From Arthrobacter sp. 135MFCol5.1 (GTDB lineage Bacteria; Actinomycetota; Actinomycetes; Actinomycetales; Micrococcaceae), in assembly GCF_000374865.1 (NCBI RefSeq), contig NZ_KB895456.1:62001-126000 (forward strand): DNA of 64,000 nucleotides, given 5' to 3'. Position 1 is the stretch's first letter; each line of letters starts with the position of its first letter. The notes below the pieces were generated by a model. It had not been told where the DNA came from, did no database searches, and saw nothing but the letters and a program-made list of their open reading frames with translations. This document shows, piece by piece, positions 8,421 to 16,547 of this stretch. A program made the position numbers and the translations under genes.

Positions 8421-9719
8421 TCACCACTGCTCGTGCTGCGGGTACAGCGGGAAATCGGCGGCCAGCTTGTCAACGCGGGACTGCAGGGCCTCGACGTCGG
8501 CGCCGGTGCCGGCCTTGAGCGCGGTGGCGATGATCTCGGCGACCTCGGTGAACTCGGCAGCGCCGAACCCGCGGGTGGCCAGGGCCGGGGTACCGATGCG
8601 CAGGCCGGAGGTGACCATCGGCGGGCGGGGGTCGAAGGGCACGGCGTTGCGGTTGACGGTGATGCCCACGGAGTGCAGGAGGTCTTCGGCCTGCTGGCCG
8701 TCCAGCTGGGAGTTGCGCAGGTCAACCAGTACCAGGTGGACGTCGGTGCCGCCGGTGAGGACGGAGACGCCTGCCCCGGCAACATCGGCTTGGTTCAGCC
8801 GGTCGGCGATGATCCTGGCGCCCTCGAGGACACGCTCCTGGCGCTCCTTGAATTCCTGGGTGCCGGCGATCTTGAAGGCAACGGCCTTGGCGGCGATGAC
8901 GTGCATGAGCGGGCCGCCCTGCTGGCCCGGGAAGACGTTGGAGTTCAGCTTCTTGGCCCACTGTTCCTTCGCCAGGATCACACCCGAGCGGGGACCGGCG
9001 AGAGTCTTGTGCACGGTGGAGGTGACGACGTCGGAGTGCGGCACCGGGCTGGGGTGCAGTCCGGCGGCAACCAGGCCCGCGAAGTGTGCCATGTCGGTCC
9101 AGAGCAGCGCGCCCACCTCATCGGCGATGGAGCGGAACGCGGCGAAGTCCAGGTGGCGGGGGTAGGCGGACCAGCCGGCGATGATGACCTGCGGCTTTTC
9201 GGCGATGGCCTGCTCACGCAGCTTGTCCATGTCGATGCGGAAGTTGTCTTCCTCGACCTGGTACGCGGCAACCTGGTACAGCTTGCCGGAGAAGTTCAGC
9301 TTCATGCCGTGGGTCAGGTGGCCGCCGTGCGCCAGGGACAGGCCGAGGATCTTGTCGCCCGGGGTGATCATGGCGGAGAGCGCAGCGGCGTTGGCCTGGG
9401 CACCGGAGTGCGGCTGGACGTTGGCGTACTCCGCACCGAACAAGGCCTTGACCCTGTCGATGGCCAGTTGCTCGGCGACGTCGACATACTCGCAGCCGCC
9501 GTAGTAGCGGCGGCCCGGGTAGCCTTCGGCGTACTTGTTGGTGAGGACGGAGCCCTGGGCCTCCATCACGGCGCGGGGCGCGAAGTTCTCGGAGGCAATC
9601 ATTTCCAGGGTGCCGCGCTGGCGGCCAAGCTCCTGGTCCAGGACTGCGGCGATTTCGGGGTCGAGCTCTGCCAGCGGCTGGTTGCTGACGGCTGTGGTTG
9701 AGGTGGCTGTAGTAGTCAC
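8421..9719 (-). CDS. glyA: serine hydroxymethyltransferase
   Basis: PLP enzyme that interconverts serine plus THF with glycine plus 5,10-methylene-THF. It has 432 residues. The PLP lysine is K238 in [13 protein letters not shown], and the N-terminal [29 protein letters not shown] and the central HFAGLVAAG segment are family hallmarks. The start is GTG at 9719 with AGGAG 6 nt upstream. The coding region is preceded by a ~230-nt leader that carries a ZTP riboswitch. folD follows 3 nt after the stop. Products feed purine and methionine synthesis. Confidence 0.97.
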   Translation of the reverse strand: MTTTATSTTAVSNQPLAELDPEIAAVLDQELGRQRGTLEMIASENFAPRAVMEAQGSVLTNKYAEGYPGRRYYGGCEYVDVAEQLAIDRVKALFGAEYANVQPHSGAQANAAALSAMITPGDKILGLSLAHGGHLTHGMKLNFSGKLYQVAAYQVEEDNFRIDMDKLREQAIAEKPQVIIAGWSAYPRHLDFAAFRSIADEVGALLWTDMAHFAGLVAAGLHPSPVPHSDVVTSTVHKTLAGPRSGVILAKEQWAKKLNSNVFPGQQGGPLMHVIAAKAVAFKIAGTQEFKERQERVLEGARIIADRLNQADVAGAGVSVLTGGTDVHLVLVDLRNSQLDGQQAEDLLHSVGITVNRNAVPFDPRPPMVTSGLRIGTPALATRGFGAAEFTEVAEIIATALKAGTGADVEALQSRVDKLAADFPLYPQHEQW

Positions 9720-9869
9720 GAAGAACTCCTGGCTAGGGATACGGGCACTGCTTAGGTCAGGCTACCGGCTGGCGCGCCCCCGCACTGCGTTGATGACACC
9801 GCGTGGAAGCACTGGGCATGGTGCTGCTGCATTGACGCAGGAGCAGCCCCACAACCGGCAAAACATGAC

Positions 9870-9950
9870 CCTCGGCCCAGGCGTACGATCCGTGGTCTTC
9901 GTGATTGCCGCTCCCTGGTGGTTAGCCACCCAACGCCAGTTGCGACCACT
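9870..9950 (-). ncRNA. ZTP/ZMP riboswitch (pfl motif) upstream of glyA-folD
   Basis: On the minus strand, read 9950 to 9870, all the conserved parts of the pfl RNA motif appear in order. Stem P1 is GTGGTC (9949-9944) paired with GACCAC (9897-9892). Next is the invariant ACTGGCG (9940-9934), then hairpin P2 GGTGG-CTAA-CCACC (9930-9917), followed at once by AGGGAGCG (9916-9909). The 3' domain has CGCCTGGGC (9883-9875). GGCG in the first domain can pair with CGCC in the second, the known pseudoknot. ZTP riboswitches sense the purine precursor ZTP/ZMP, which builds up when 10-formyl-THF is short, and turn on folate genes such as glyA and folD. The expression platform between 9869 and the glyA start is not clear; I see no canonical terminator. 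Confidence 0.88.
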
Positions 9951-9952
9951 CC

Positions 9953-9958
9953 AGCCTA
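9953..9958 (-). promoter_or_regulatory. -10 box for the glyA riboswitch transcript
   Basis: TAGGCT on the minus strand. The expected start 7 nt downstream (about 9946-9949) coincides with the first base of riboswitch stem P1, which supports the assignment. Confidence 0.5.
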
Positions 9959-9983
9959 TCAAAAGCACCGTCCGCAGCGCGGG

Positions 9984-9989
9984 TAGGCT
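9984..9989 (+). promoter_or_regulatory. -10 box of leaderless purU promoter
   Basis: TAGGCT ends 8 nt before the GTG start of purU. No Shine-Dalgarno sequence is present, so the mRNA is probably leaderless. It lies back to back with the glyA promoter 26 nt away, which uses an identical box. Confidence 0.55.
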
Positions 9990-9996
9990 ATTACGC

Positions 9997-10857
9997 GTGA
10001 ATGAACAGCTGCTGAACCAAGCGTATGTGGTAACCCTGTCCTGCCCGGACCGTCCCGGAATCGTCCACGCGGTGGCCGGCGCCCTTCTGGTGGCAGGATG
10101 CAACATTACGGATTCACAGCAGTACGGCAGCCCCTCAACCGGCAACTTCTTCATGCGCGTCGAGGTCACCACACCCGCCGCCAAGTCCGAACTGCGTGCG
10201 GCCCTTGAACCGGTGGCGGAGGCCTTCTCCATGCAGTGGAGCCTGAACACCGTCGGCGACAAGGTGCGCACCCTGGTGCTTGCCAGTACCGCCGCCCACT
10301 GCCTCAACGACCTTCTCTTCCAGCAGCGCTCCGGGACTCTGCCCATCGAGATCCCCGCCATCGTGTCAAACCACCGGGACCTGGCCGGACTCGCGGAGTT
10401 CTACGGCATCCCGTTCCATTACATCCCCGTCACCAAGGACACCAAGGTGCAGGCGGAAGACAAGCTTCGTGGCATCATCGCCGAACACGGCATCGAACTG
10501 ACGGTCCTGGCCCGTTACATGCAGATCCTGTCCGACGACCTCTGCACCGAGCTGACCGGCAAGGCCATCAACATCCACCACTCGTTCCTGCCGTCCTTCA
10601 AGGGCGCCAAGCCGTACCACCAGGCCCACGCGCGCGGCGTGAAGCTGATCGGCGCCACGGCCCACTACGTGACCGCAGCCCTGGACGAGGGTCCGATCAT
10701 CGAGCAGGAAGTCATCCGGGTGGATCACGCCCGCACGGCGGAGCAGTTCGTCCAGATGGGCCGTGACGTGGAGGGGCGGACCCTGGTCCAGGCCGTGCAG
10801 TGGCATGCCGAGCACCGGGTGCTGCTGGACGGCAACCGGACAGTGGTCTTCAACTGA
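9997..10857 (+). CDS. purU: formyltetrahydrofolate deformylase
   Basis: Hydrolyses 10-formyl-THF to THF and formate, balancing the one-carbon pool. It has 286 residues: an N-terminal ACT domain (about residues 8-90, VVTLSCPDRPGIVHAVAGAL) and a C-terminal formyltransferase-fold domain. The catalytic Asn-His-Asp set is visible in INIHHSFLPSF and in HYVTAALDEGPIIEQ. The frame is open far upstream, but the GTG at 9997 is the first start consistent with the ACT domain and with the leaderless -10 box. It is divergent from glyA-folD, with which it acts on the same pool. Confidence 0.95.
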   Translation: MNEQLLNQAYVVTLSCPDRPGIVHAVAGALLVAGCNITDSQQYGSPSTGNFFMRVEVTTPAAKSELRAALEPVAEAFSMQWSLNTVGDKVRTLVLASTAAHCLNDLLFQQRSGTLPIEIPAIVSNHRDLAGLAEFYGIPFHYIPVTKDTKVQAEDKLRGIIAEHGIELTVLARYMQILSDDLCTELTGKAINIHHSFLPSFKGAKPYHQAHARGVKLIGATAHYVTAALDEGPIIEQEVIRVDHARTAEQFVQMGRDVEGRTLVQAVQWHAEHRVLLDGNRTVVFN

Positions 10858-10892
10858 CGCGGTCTTCAACTGGCTTCAACCAGCTGGCAGAG

Positions 10893-10922
10893 GATGCCGT
10901 TTTGCTTCCTCAAAACGGCATC
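10893..10922 (+). terminator. terminator after purU
   Basis: Perfect 12-bp hairpin: GATGCCGTTTTG, loop CTTCCT, CAAAACGGCATC. It lies 35 nt after the purU stop. Confidence 0.8.
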
Positions 10923-10953
10923 TGCTGCGAGTCAGTTGGGTGCAGGGGTGGCT

Positions 10954-10959
10954 TAGGGT
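10954..10959 (+). promoter_or_regulatory. -10 box of leaderless gamma-CA promoter
   Basis: TAGGGT ends 7 nt before the ATG at 10966, and there is no Shine-Dalgarno sequence. No matching -35 is obvious. Confidence 0.5.
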
Positions 10960-10965
10960 GAAGCC

Positions 10966-11484
10966 ATGGCTCCTCTGTACCCTTTCGCCGGAAATTCGCC
11001 GGCTGTCCATGAAACAGCGTTCGTAGCGCCCTCAGCCTCCATCATTGGCCGGGCGACCCTGGACCAGGATTCCAGTGCCTTCTACGGCGTTTCCGTCCGC
11101 GCCGACACCGCGGCCATCAGCGTGGGTGCCGGCAGCAACCTGCAGGACAACGTGGTGCTGCACGCCGACCCCGGCTTCCCCTGCACGGTGGGCCGGGGTG
11201 TCAGCGTGGGGCACGCCGCCGTCGTGCATGGCTGCACGGTGGAGGACGACTGCCTGATCGGTATGGGCGCCACCGTCCTCAACGGCGCCGTGATCGGTGC
11301 CGGCTCGCTGGTGGCGGCCGGCGCCGTCGTCCTGGAAGGAACCGTGGTTCCGCCGCGGTCCCTGGTTGCCGGGGTGCCCGCCAAGGTGCGCCGCGAACTC
11401 ACGGAGGAAGAGTTCGACGGCGTCCGCGCCAATGCGGCGCACTACGTGGAGCTCGCAGCGAAACACCGCGAGCTCCACCAGTAG
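10966..11484 (+). CDS. gamma carbonic anhydrase family protein
   Basis: A 172-residue left-handed parallel beta-helix protein built from hexapeptide repeats (for example ASIIGRATLDQDSSAFYGVSV). The gamma-CA zinc ligands appear to be in place: His in NVVLHADPG, and two His in GHAAVVHGCTVED. The closest described relatives are YrdA/PaaY-like proteins, some of which have carbonic anhydrase or thioesterase activity, so enzymatic function is likely but not certain. It is monocistronic between the purU terminator and the convergent davB gene. Confidence 0.88.
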   Translation: MAPLYPFAGNSPAVHETAFVAPSASIIGRATLDQDSSAFYGVSVRADTAAISVGAGSNLQDNVVLHADPGFPCTVGRGVSVGHAAVVHGCTVEDDCLIGMGATVLNGAVIGAGSLVAAGAVVLEGTVVPPRSLVAGVPAKVRRELTEEEFDGVRANAAHYVELAAKHRELHQ

Positions 11485-11504
11485 GCTTCGACGCCGAGCC
11501 GGCG

Positions 11505-13238
11505 CTAGTCCAGGCTGATTGGCCCCATTGCGTCCAGCAGGTCACCCGGGCCGGGGTTGCCGGGCGCGGATGTCCCGCCCAGGTGGTTCACCACGCCCCA
11601 TACGGCGTTCAGCCCGGTGGTGACGGCGCCTTCGGCCCAGCCGGCCGTGAAAGAGACGTCGTCGCCGGCCAGGAAGATGCCGCGCTGGGATTCGGGCAGC
11701 GCGTCCTGCTTGAAGTGCGTGAACAGCCGCTGCTGGTAGCGGTAGTGCCCCGGCAGGTTGGCTTTGAAGGCGCCCATGAAGTTGGGGTCGGCTTCCCAGG
11801 ACACGGTAATGGGCTGCCCCACGATGTGCCCGGCGATATCCACTCCGGGGTAGATCTGTTCCAGTGAGTGCAGCATCAGCTCCACGCGTTCGTCCGCGTC
11901 CAGGGCAAGCCATTTCAGGGCGTCGTCGTTCCAGGTGTAGGACAGCAGGATGACGGCGGGCTGGTCCGGGCCGTTGTCCAGCAGGTACGTGGCGCGGTTC
12001 AGCCGGTCGGTTAAGGTCATGGACAGGACCTCGTGCCCGGTGTCCGGGTCGGTGTCCTTCCAGAACGGCCGGTCCACCATAACGAACGTCTTGGACGACT
12101 GCATGTAGTGCGAGCGCTCCATGGCGGTCCACAGCTCAGCCGGGAACAATGCTTCCTCGGTGTGGATGCGGGTGGACAGCAGCCACGACTGGCACGTGCT
12201 CACCACCGCCGGGTAGCTGGCCTCGCGGCCCCAGCGTTCACGGATCCGCAGGTTTCCGTCCGGGTCGCGGCTGATCTTCCCCACAGCGCCGCGGGGCGAG
12301 CCGGAGTGGAGGGAAGCAAGGGAGGTGCCGTCGGGCCAGTGGACCAGGTCCGACGGCGCGTGCTGCCAGAGTGCCTCGGGGAGCCGCTGCGCTCCTCCGC
12401 GGATGAACCGGTGCTGGTCGTCCGCGTCGGTGTAGACCACGCGGAGGATCTCCAGGATGGAGTTGGGGAAGTCGGTGTCCCAGCCGCCCGTGCCGAATCC
12501 CACTTGGCCGAAAGCCTCGCGGTGGGCGAACCCTGCCTCCTTGAACGAATCGCTCGCGGCGATGAACCCGTAGAAGGTCTGCTCATCCATGAGCGGGAGC
12601 AGTTCGTTCCACAGTTCCTTGATCCGGGCCGTGTCGCGGGAGCGGATGGCGTCCTGCATTTCGGTGAACTTGGCGCCGTCGTTGACGGCCGCTTTCCAGG
12701 CGTCCGCAACCTCACGGAAAAAGGGCGGGAGGTCTGCCGGCTTTTCCGCGTAGTGCTTCTTGCCTGCCAGCTCGATCACGGTGCTGGAGGTGGCCTCGGC
12801 CAGGGGGTTGGGGAACTCACAGGTTTCCAGGCCCAGCAGGTCAACGTAGTGGTAGAAAGCCTTGCCCGAGACCGGGAACCGCATACCGCCGAGGTCCGCC
12901 ACCACGCCGGGAGCTGCCGGGAAGGCTGCCGTGCGGAGGCGGCCGCCGATCTGGTCTGCCTCGTAGACCACCGGGCGCAGGCCGAGTTTCATCAGCTCGT
13001 AGGCGGTCACCAGGCCGGAGAGCCCGGCTCCGATGACGGCCACTTCCGTGCCGTAGAGCTCCGGCGGGACGGAGCCCATGCCGTCCGGGTGGGCCAGGTA
13101 GTGGTCGTAGCTGAAGGGGAAATCGGGGTTCAGCATGGTGATGGGCGCCCGGCCGTCGGGGCCCTGCCCGGTTGCTGTGTCCGGCCCGGTTGAGGTGCTG
13201 GAGGGATCAGGGGCCGGCAGTTCGGTGGCGGTGGTCAT
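11505..13238 (-). CDS. davB: L-lysine 2-monooxygenase (DavB) family flavoprotein
   Basis: A 577-residue FAD amine oxidase-fold enzyme. The dinucleotide motif is VAVIGAGLSGLVTAYELM near residues 64-82, followed by IGGRLRTAAF and DLGGMRFPVSGKAFYHYVD. The C-terminus carries GIFLAGDDVSFTAGWAEGAV and ends NPGPGDLLDAMGPISL. This order and the segments PDFPFSYDHYLAHPDG and QSSKTFVMVDRPFWKD match the DavB lysine 2-monooxygenases, which oxidatively decarboxylate the amino acid to an amide (5-aminovaleramide). Arginine and aromatic amino acid monooxygenases are close relatives, so the substrate is inferred. It overlaps the upstream permease by 4 nt (ATGA). The nitrilase at 16544-17452 is a plausible amidase for its product. 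Confidence 0.82.
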   Translation of the reverse strand: MTTATELPAPDPSSTSTGPDTATGQGPDGRAPITMLNPDFPFSYDHYLAHPDGMGSVPPELYGTEVAVIGAGLSGLVTAYELMKLGLRPVVYEADQIGGRLRTAAFPAAPGVVADLGGMRFPVSGKAFYHYVDLLGLETCEFPNPLAEATSSTVIELAGKKHYAEKPADLPPFFREVADAWKAAVNDGAKFTEMQDAIRSRDTARIKELWNELLPLMDEQTFYGFIAASDSFKEAGFAHREAFGQVGFGTGGWDTDFPNSILEILRVVYTDADDQHRFIRGGAQRLPEALWQHAPSDLVHWPDGTSLASLHSGSPRGAVGKISRDPDGNLRIRERWGREASYPAVVSTCQSWLLSTRIHTEEALFPAELWTAMERSHYMQSSKTFVMVDRPFWKDTDPDTGHEVLSMTLTDRLNRATYLLDNGPDQPAVILLSYTWNDDALKWLALDADERVELMLHSLEQIYPGVDIAGHIVGQPITVSWEADPNFMGAFKANLPGHYRYQQRLFTHFKQDALPESQRGIFLAGDDVSFTAGWAEGAVTTGLNAVWGVVNHLGGTSAPGNPGPGDLLDAMGPISLD

Positions 13239-14761
13239 GAGTGTTCTGCTTTCACAGGTTCCTGGCGCGGGGGCTTGGCGGTCAGTTCACGGTAGTCGAG
13301 CTCGCTCAGGGCCGCTACCTTCGAGTTTCGGCGTCCGTAGCCGAAGTAAATGGCAATCCCTACGAGCATCCAGGCGCCGAAAACCACCCAGGTATCGGCA
13401 CCAAGGTTCGCCATGAGGTAGGCGCACATGAGCGTTCCCAGCACGGGCGTGACCGGGTACAGGGGCACCCGGAAACTGCGCTCCAGGTCCGGGCGGTTGC
13501 GCCGCAGGTAGATGACGGCGACGTTGACCAGGGCGAAGGCGAACAGCGTTCCGATGCTGGTGGCGTCCGCCAGCGCGCCGAGCGGCACGAGCCCTGCGGT
13601 CAGGGCGACGGCGGTTCCCACGATGAGCGTTCCGGCGGCAGGAGTGCCGGTCCGGGCGGAGACGCGACCGAAGACCTTGGGCACCAGGCCGTCCCGGGAC
13701 ATCGAGAGCAGGATGCGCGTCTGGCCGTACAGCACGGTGAGGACGATGCTGGCGATGGCCAGGACGGCGCCGATGGAGAAGACCAGCGCAATCCACGGCT
13801 GGTGGGTGGTCTCCTCCAGGATCTGGACGAGGGCGGCCTCGGTACCGTCGAACCAGCCCCAGGGCCTGGCCCCGATGGCGGCAACCGCCACGAGGACATA
13901 GACGCTGGTGACGATCACCATCGAGAGCAGGATGGCCCGGGGAAGGTCGCGCTTGGGGTTCCGGGCCTCTTCGCCGGCGGTGGAGGCTGCGTCGAAGCCG
14001 ATGTAGGAGAAGAACACCCGCGAGGCAGCTGCGGAAACACCGGCGGCGCCCATGGGCAGGAGCGGTTCGAAATTGCCCGCATTGAACGCGGTAAAGGCAA
14101 CGGCGCAGAAGAAGAGCAGGATGCCGATCTTGATGATCACCACTGCCGTATTGATCCAGGCGCTTTCCCGGGCGCCGCGGACCAGCAGGACCATGGCCAG
14201 GACCACGATGGCCATCGCCGGGATGTTCACCAGTCCGCCGTCGCCGGGAGGCTGGGACATCGCATCCGGCAGCACCTGCCCAAACGCCGCCAGCGCTTCA
14301 TTGACGTACTGGCCGGCACCTACGGCTACGGCGGCCACGGAAACGGCGTACTCAAGGACAAGGCACCACCCGCAGATCCACGCCATGCCCTCGCCCATGG
14401 TGGCGTAGGAGTAGGAATAGCTGGAGCCCGCTACCGGAACCAGGCCGGCCATTTCGGCATACGACACCGCCGAGAGGAGCGCGGCCAGGCCGGCAATGAC
14501 GAACGAGATCCAGATGGCCGGCCCGGCCAGCGGCACCGACTCGCCAAGGATCACCAGGATCCCGGTCCCGAGCGTGGCGCCAACACTGATCATGGTGAGG
14601 TGGAGGACGCCGAAGCTGCGGACCAGCGCAGTGCCGCCCTCGCCGCTTCCGGCTTCGCTGACCATCTGGCCGATTGGCTTGCGGCGCAGGAGCTGGTCTG
14701 CCAGGCGCGGCCGGGAGGCACCCGGCGCAATGGGTTTTTCGGTGGTCACAGGCACAGTCAC
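13235..14761 (-). CDS. APC superfamily amino acid permease (CAT type)
   Basis: A 508-residue transporter with 12 or more hydrophobic segments. LTMISVGATLGTGILVILGE and FFSYIGFDAASTAGEEARNPKRDLP are typical of cationic amino acid transporter (CAT/YfnA-type) APC permeases. The frame extends 26 codons upstream, but the GTG at 14761 has a good GAAGGGA ribosome site 8 nt before it and is preferred. It is co-transcribed with davB (4-nt overlap), which suggests uptake of the amino acid that DavB oxidises. Lysine or arginine fits the CAT affiliation. Divergent from the PucR-type regulator gene. Confidence 0.88.
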   Translation of the reverse strand: MTVPVTTEKPIAPGASRPRLADQLLRRKPIGQMVSEAGSGEGGTALVRSFGVLHLTMISVGATLGTGILVILGESVPLAGPAIWISFVIAGLAALLSAVSYAEMAGLVPVAGSSYSYSYATMGEGMAWICGWCLVLEYAVSVAAVAVGAGQYVNEALAAFGQVLPDAMSQPPGDGGLVNIPAMAIVVLAMVLLVRGARESAWINTAVVIIKIGILLFFCAVAFTAFNAGNFEPLLPMGAAGVSAAASRVFFSYIGFDAASTAGEEARNPKRDLPRAILLSMVIVTSVYVLVAVAAIGARPWGWFDGTEAALVQILEETTHQPWIALVFSIGAVLAIASIVLTVLYGQTRILLSMSRDGLVPKVFGRVSARTGTPAAGTLIVGTAVALTAGLVPLGALADATSIGTLFAFALVNVAVIYLRRNRPDLERSFRVPLYPVTPVLGTLMCAYLMANLGADTWVVFGAWMLVGIAIYFGYGRRNSKVAALSELDYRELTAKPPRQEPVKAEHS

Positions 14762-14805
14762 CGTTGACGTCCCTTCAGAGTAGTTTTCGGTTTCCCCTCC
14801 CCAAG

Positions 14806-14823
14806 GTTGGCATGTGAGCCAAC
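14806..14823. promoter_or_regulatory. candidate operator between davB operon and PucR gene
   Basis: Perfect inverted repeat GTTGGC-ATGTGA-GCCAAC in the divergent intergenic region. A related GTTGCCAAC occurs at 14851-14859 next to the TATAGT box. This is a plausible binding site for the adjacent PucR-type regulator; the link is by position only. Confidence 0.4.
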
Positions 14824-14846
14824 TCTCAAGGCGGTGCAATATGACC

Positions 14847-14852
14847 TATAGT
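14847..14852 (+). promoter_or_regulatory. -10 box before the PucR leader ORF
   Basis: TATAGT ends 9 nt before the ATG at 14861, which opens a 27-codon leader ORF. It overlaps the GTTGCCAAC repeat. Confidence 0.4.
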
Positions 14853-14860
14853 TGCCAACC

Positions 14861-14944
14861 ATGAGACTATCTGCACACCGCCACCACGGGTCAACCGCGG
14901 CCCGGGCGGGCCGCTCCGCCGGGTCGGTCCGCCATGCCCACTGA
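14861..14944 (+). CDS. possible 27-residue leader ORF upstream of PucR gene
   Basis: ATG to TGA reading MRLSAHRHHGSTAARAG... and ending RHAH. It starts just after a TATAGT box and its stop overlaps the first codons of the regulator gene (ATG at 14934) by 11 nt. It is rich in His and Arg (five His in 27 residues). Leaderless short ORFs that couple to a downstream gene are known in actinobacteria, mostly Cys-rich ones. This one is not Cys-rich and has no known relative that I recognise. Confidence 0.35.
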   Translation: MRLSAHRHHGSTAARAGRSAGSVRHAH

Positions 14945-16547
14945 GCCCGCAGCAGCCGGCCGGCTGAGCTTCGTCACGCTCCAGCAGTTCCTCGACCAAC
15001 TGCCGCCGGTGTTGAAGACGCTCCACGACGGCGGCAGCGGCGACCGGCTGCTGCGCTGGGTGGAACCCAGTGAGCTGGAGGATCCGACGCCCTACCTGCC
15101 CGAGGGTGAGTTCCTGCTGACCGCCGGCCTTCCCTTCCTGGGCAGCGGCGGGGCGCCCGCCAGCGTGGACGCGTATGTCCGGCGGTTGGTAGACGCCAAG
15201 GTAGCGGCCTTGGGATTCGGAATCAGGCCCTACTTCGACGCCGTCCCGGACGTGGTCATCGACGCGTGCCGGCACCACAACCTCACCTTGTTCGAAGTAC
15301 CGGAATCGCTCCCGTTCGCGGCCATCGGCCTCCAATTCTCCCAGCTGCTGGAGTCCGATACTGCGCGGGTCTTCCGGCAACTGGCGGAAACCAACCGGCA
15401 GTTGATGCGCGCAGTCCTCTCCCCCAGGCCGGAACACGAACTGCTGGCGGCGCTGGTGCAGCGCGTGCCCGTCTGGGCAGTGATGGTGGGAGCGGACGGC
15501 CGGGTCCGGGCCCGCGGCACCAGCGGCGGCGGCAGCCCCGCCGTCGAGCTTTCCCTGCTGGAACCCATGCTCAAACGCTTGTTCTCCGGCAGCGGCCCCC
15601 GGGTGGAGATGGACGGGTTTGACCTGCCGGGCTCGGCCTTGGTGGTTGGCCATCCGCTGCGCAGCACCAAGGACGCAAACCTGGGGGCACTGGTCCTGGG
15701 TTCAGACGCACCCTTGACGCCGGCGCAGAACAACGTGGTCCAGACCGCCGTCGGACTCCTCGAACTGTTGGTCCGGCAGCGAACCAGCGGTTCGCTGGCA
15801 CCCAGCCAACTGGCTACGGCTGTGCTGCTGCACCCCGAAAGCCTCACCAGCGGGAGCGCCAGGCACCTGAACACACTCAGGGACCTGATGGCGCAGAGCC
15901 TGTCCTCCACCCGGTCCGCGGCCATGCGCGTGGTGCAGGGCATCAAGATGGACGCACCGGAGTGGCCCGCCGGGGACAGCCCGGTCCGGGAGCTCCTCCA
16001 GTGGCGGCGCCTGTTCGATACCAAGCTGGTGGAAATCACCGATTACGGATTCGCTGCAGTGACCCGGTTGAAGGTGGACGACTCCCTGCTCGCCGAGGTC
16101 GAAAAGCTCGGGTGGCGCCTGGTGGTTGGCGAACCCACCGAACTCACCGGCCTTGCCGCCGCATATCAGGATGCGGGTTCCCTGCGGAGCCGCGTGCAGA
16201 GGAGCGGGCAAAGCGTCCGCGCCGACGAGGTTCAATGGTCGGTGGCCGGGCTGCTGGGCCGCGAAGCAGGGACCATGCTGGCTGAACGGCTCCTTCATCC
16301 GGTGCTGTCCCTGGAACCGGACCGGCGCGATCCGCTGCTGGCGGTGCTTCGCGGCTGGCTTACCGAGAACGGCAGCTGGGACGGCTCCGCCAAGCTGCTG
16401 GGACTTCACCGCAACAGCGTGCGGCGCCAGGTCGGGGTCCTTGCAGACCTCCTCGGGATGGACTTGAACCAGGCGCAGGTGCGGGCAGAGCTGTGGATTG
16501 CACTGCAGTACGCGGACGCATTGACCGGCCCGACGGCGGGCAGCTAG
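14934..16547 (+). CDS. PucR family transcriptional regulator
   Basis: A 537-residue regulator with an N-terminal PucR-like ligand domain (about residues 12-130, with LRWVEPSELEDPTPYLPEGEFLLTAG split around the conserved PxPYL), a central GGDEF-like/CdaR region, and a C-terminal PucR helix-turn-helix (ENGSWDGSAKLLGLHRNSVRRQV, residues ~480-505). The family activates catabolic genes for purines, amino acids or amines. It lies divergent from the permease-davB operon and convergent with the nitrilase gene, so it is the likely local regulator. Its TAG stop and that of the nitrilase share the same CTAG. Confidence 0.88.
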   Translation: MPTEPAAAGRLSFVTLQQFLDQLPPVLKTLHDGGSGDRLLRWVEPSELEDPTPYLPEGEFLLTAGLPFLGSGGAPASVDAYVRRLVDAKVAALGFGIRPYFDAVPDVVIDACRHHNLTLFEVPESLPFAAIGLQFSQLLESDTARVFRQLAETNRQLMRAVLSPRPEHELLAALVQRVPVWAVMVGADGRVRARGTSGGGSPAVELSLLEPMLKRLFSGSGPRVEMDGFDLPGSALVVGHPLRSTKDANLGALVLGSDAPLTPAQNNVVQTAVGLLELLVRQRTSGSLAPSQLATAVLLHPESLTSGSARHLNTLRDLMAQSLSSTRSAAMRVVQGIKMDAPEWPAGDSPVRELLQWRRLFDTKLVEITDYGFAAVTRLKVDDSLLAEVEKLGWRLVVGEPTELTGLAAAYQDAGSLRSRVQRSGQSVRADEVQWSVAGLLGREAGTMLAERLLHPVLSLEPDRRDPLLAVLRGWLTENGSWDGSAKLLGLHRNSVRRQVGVLADLLGMDLNQAQVRAELWIALQYADALTGPTAGS

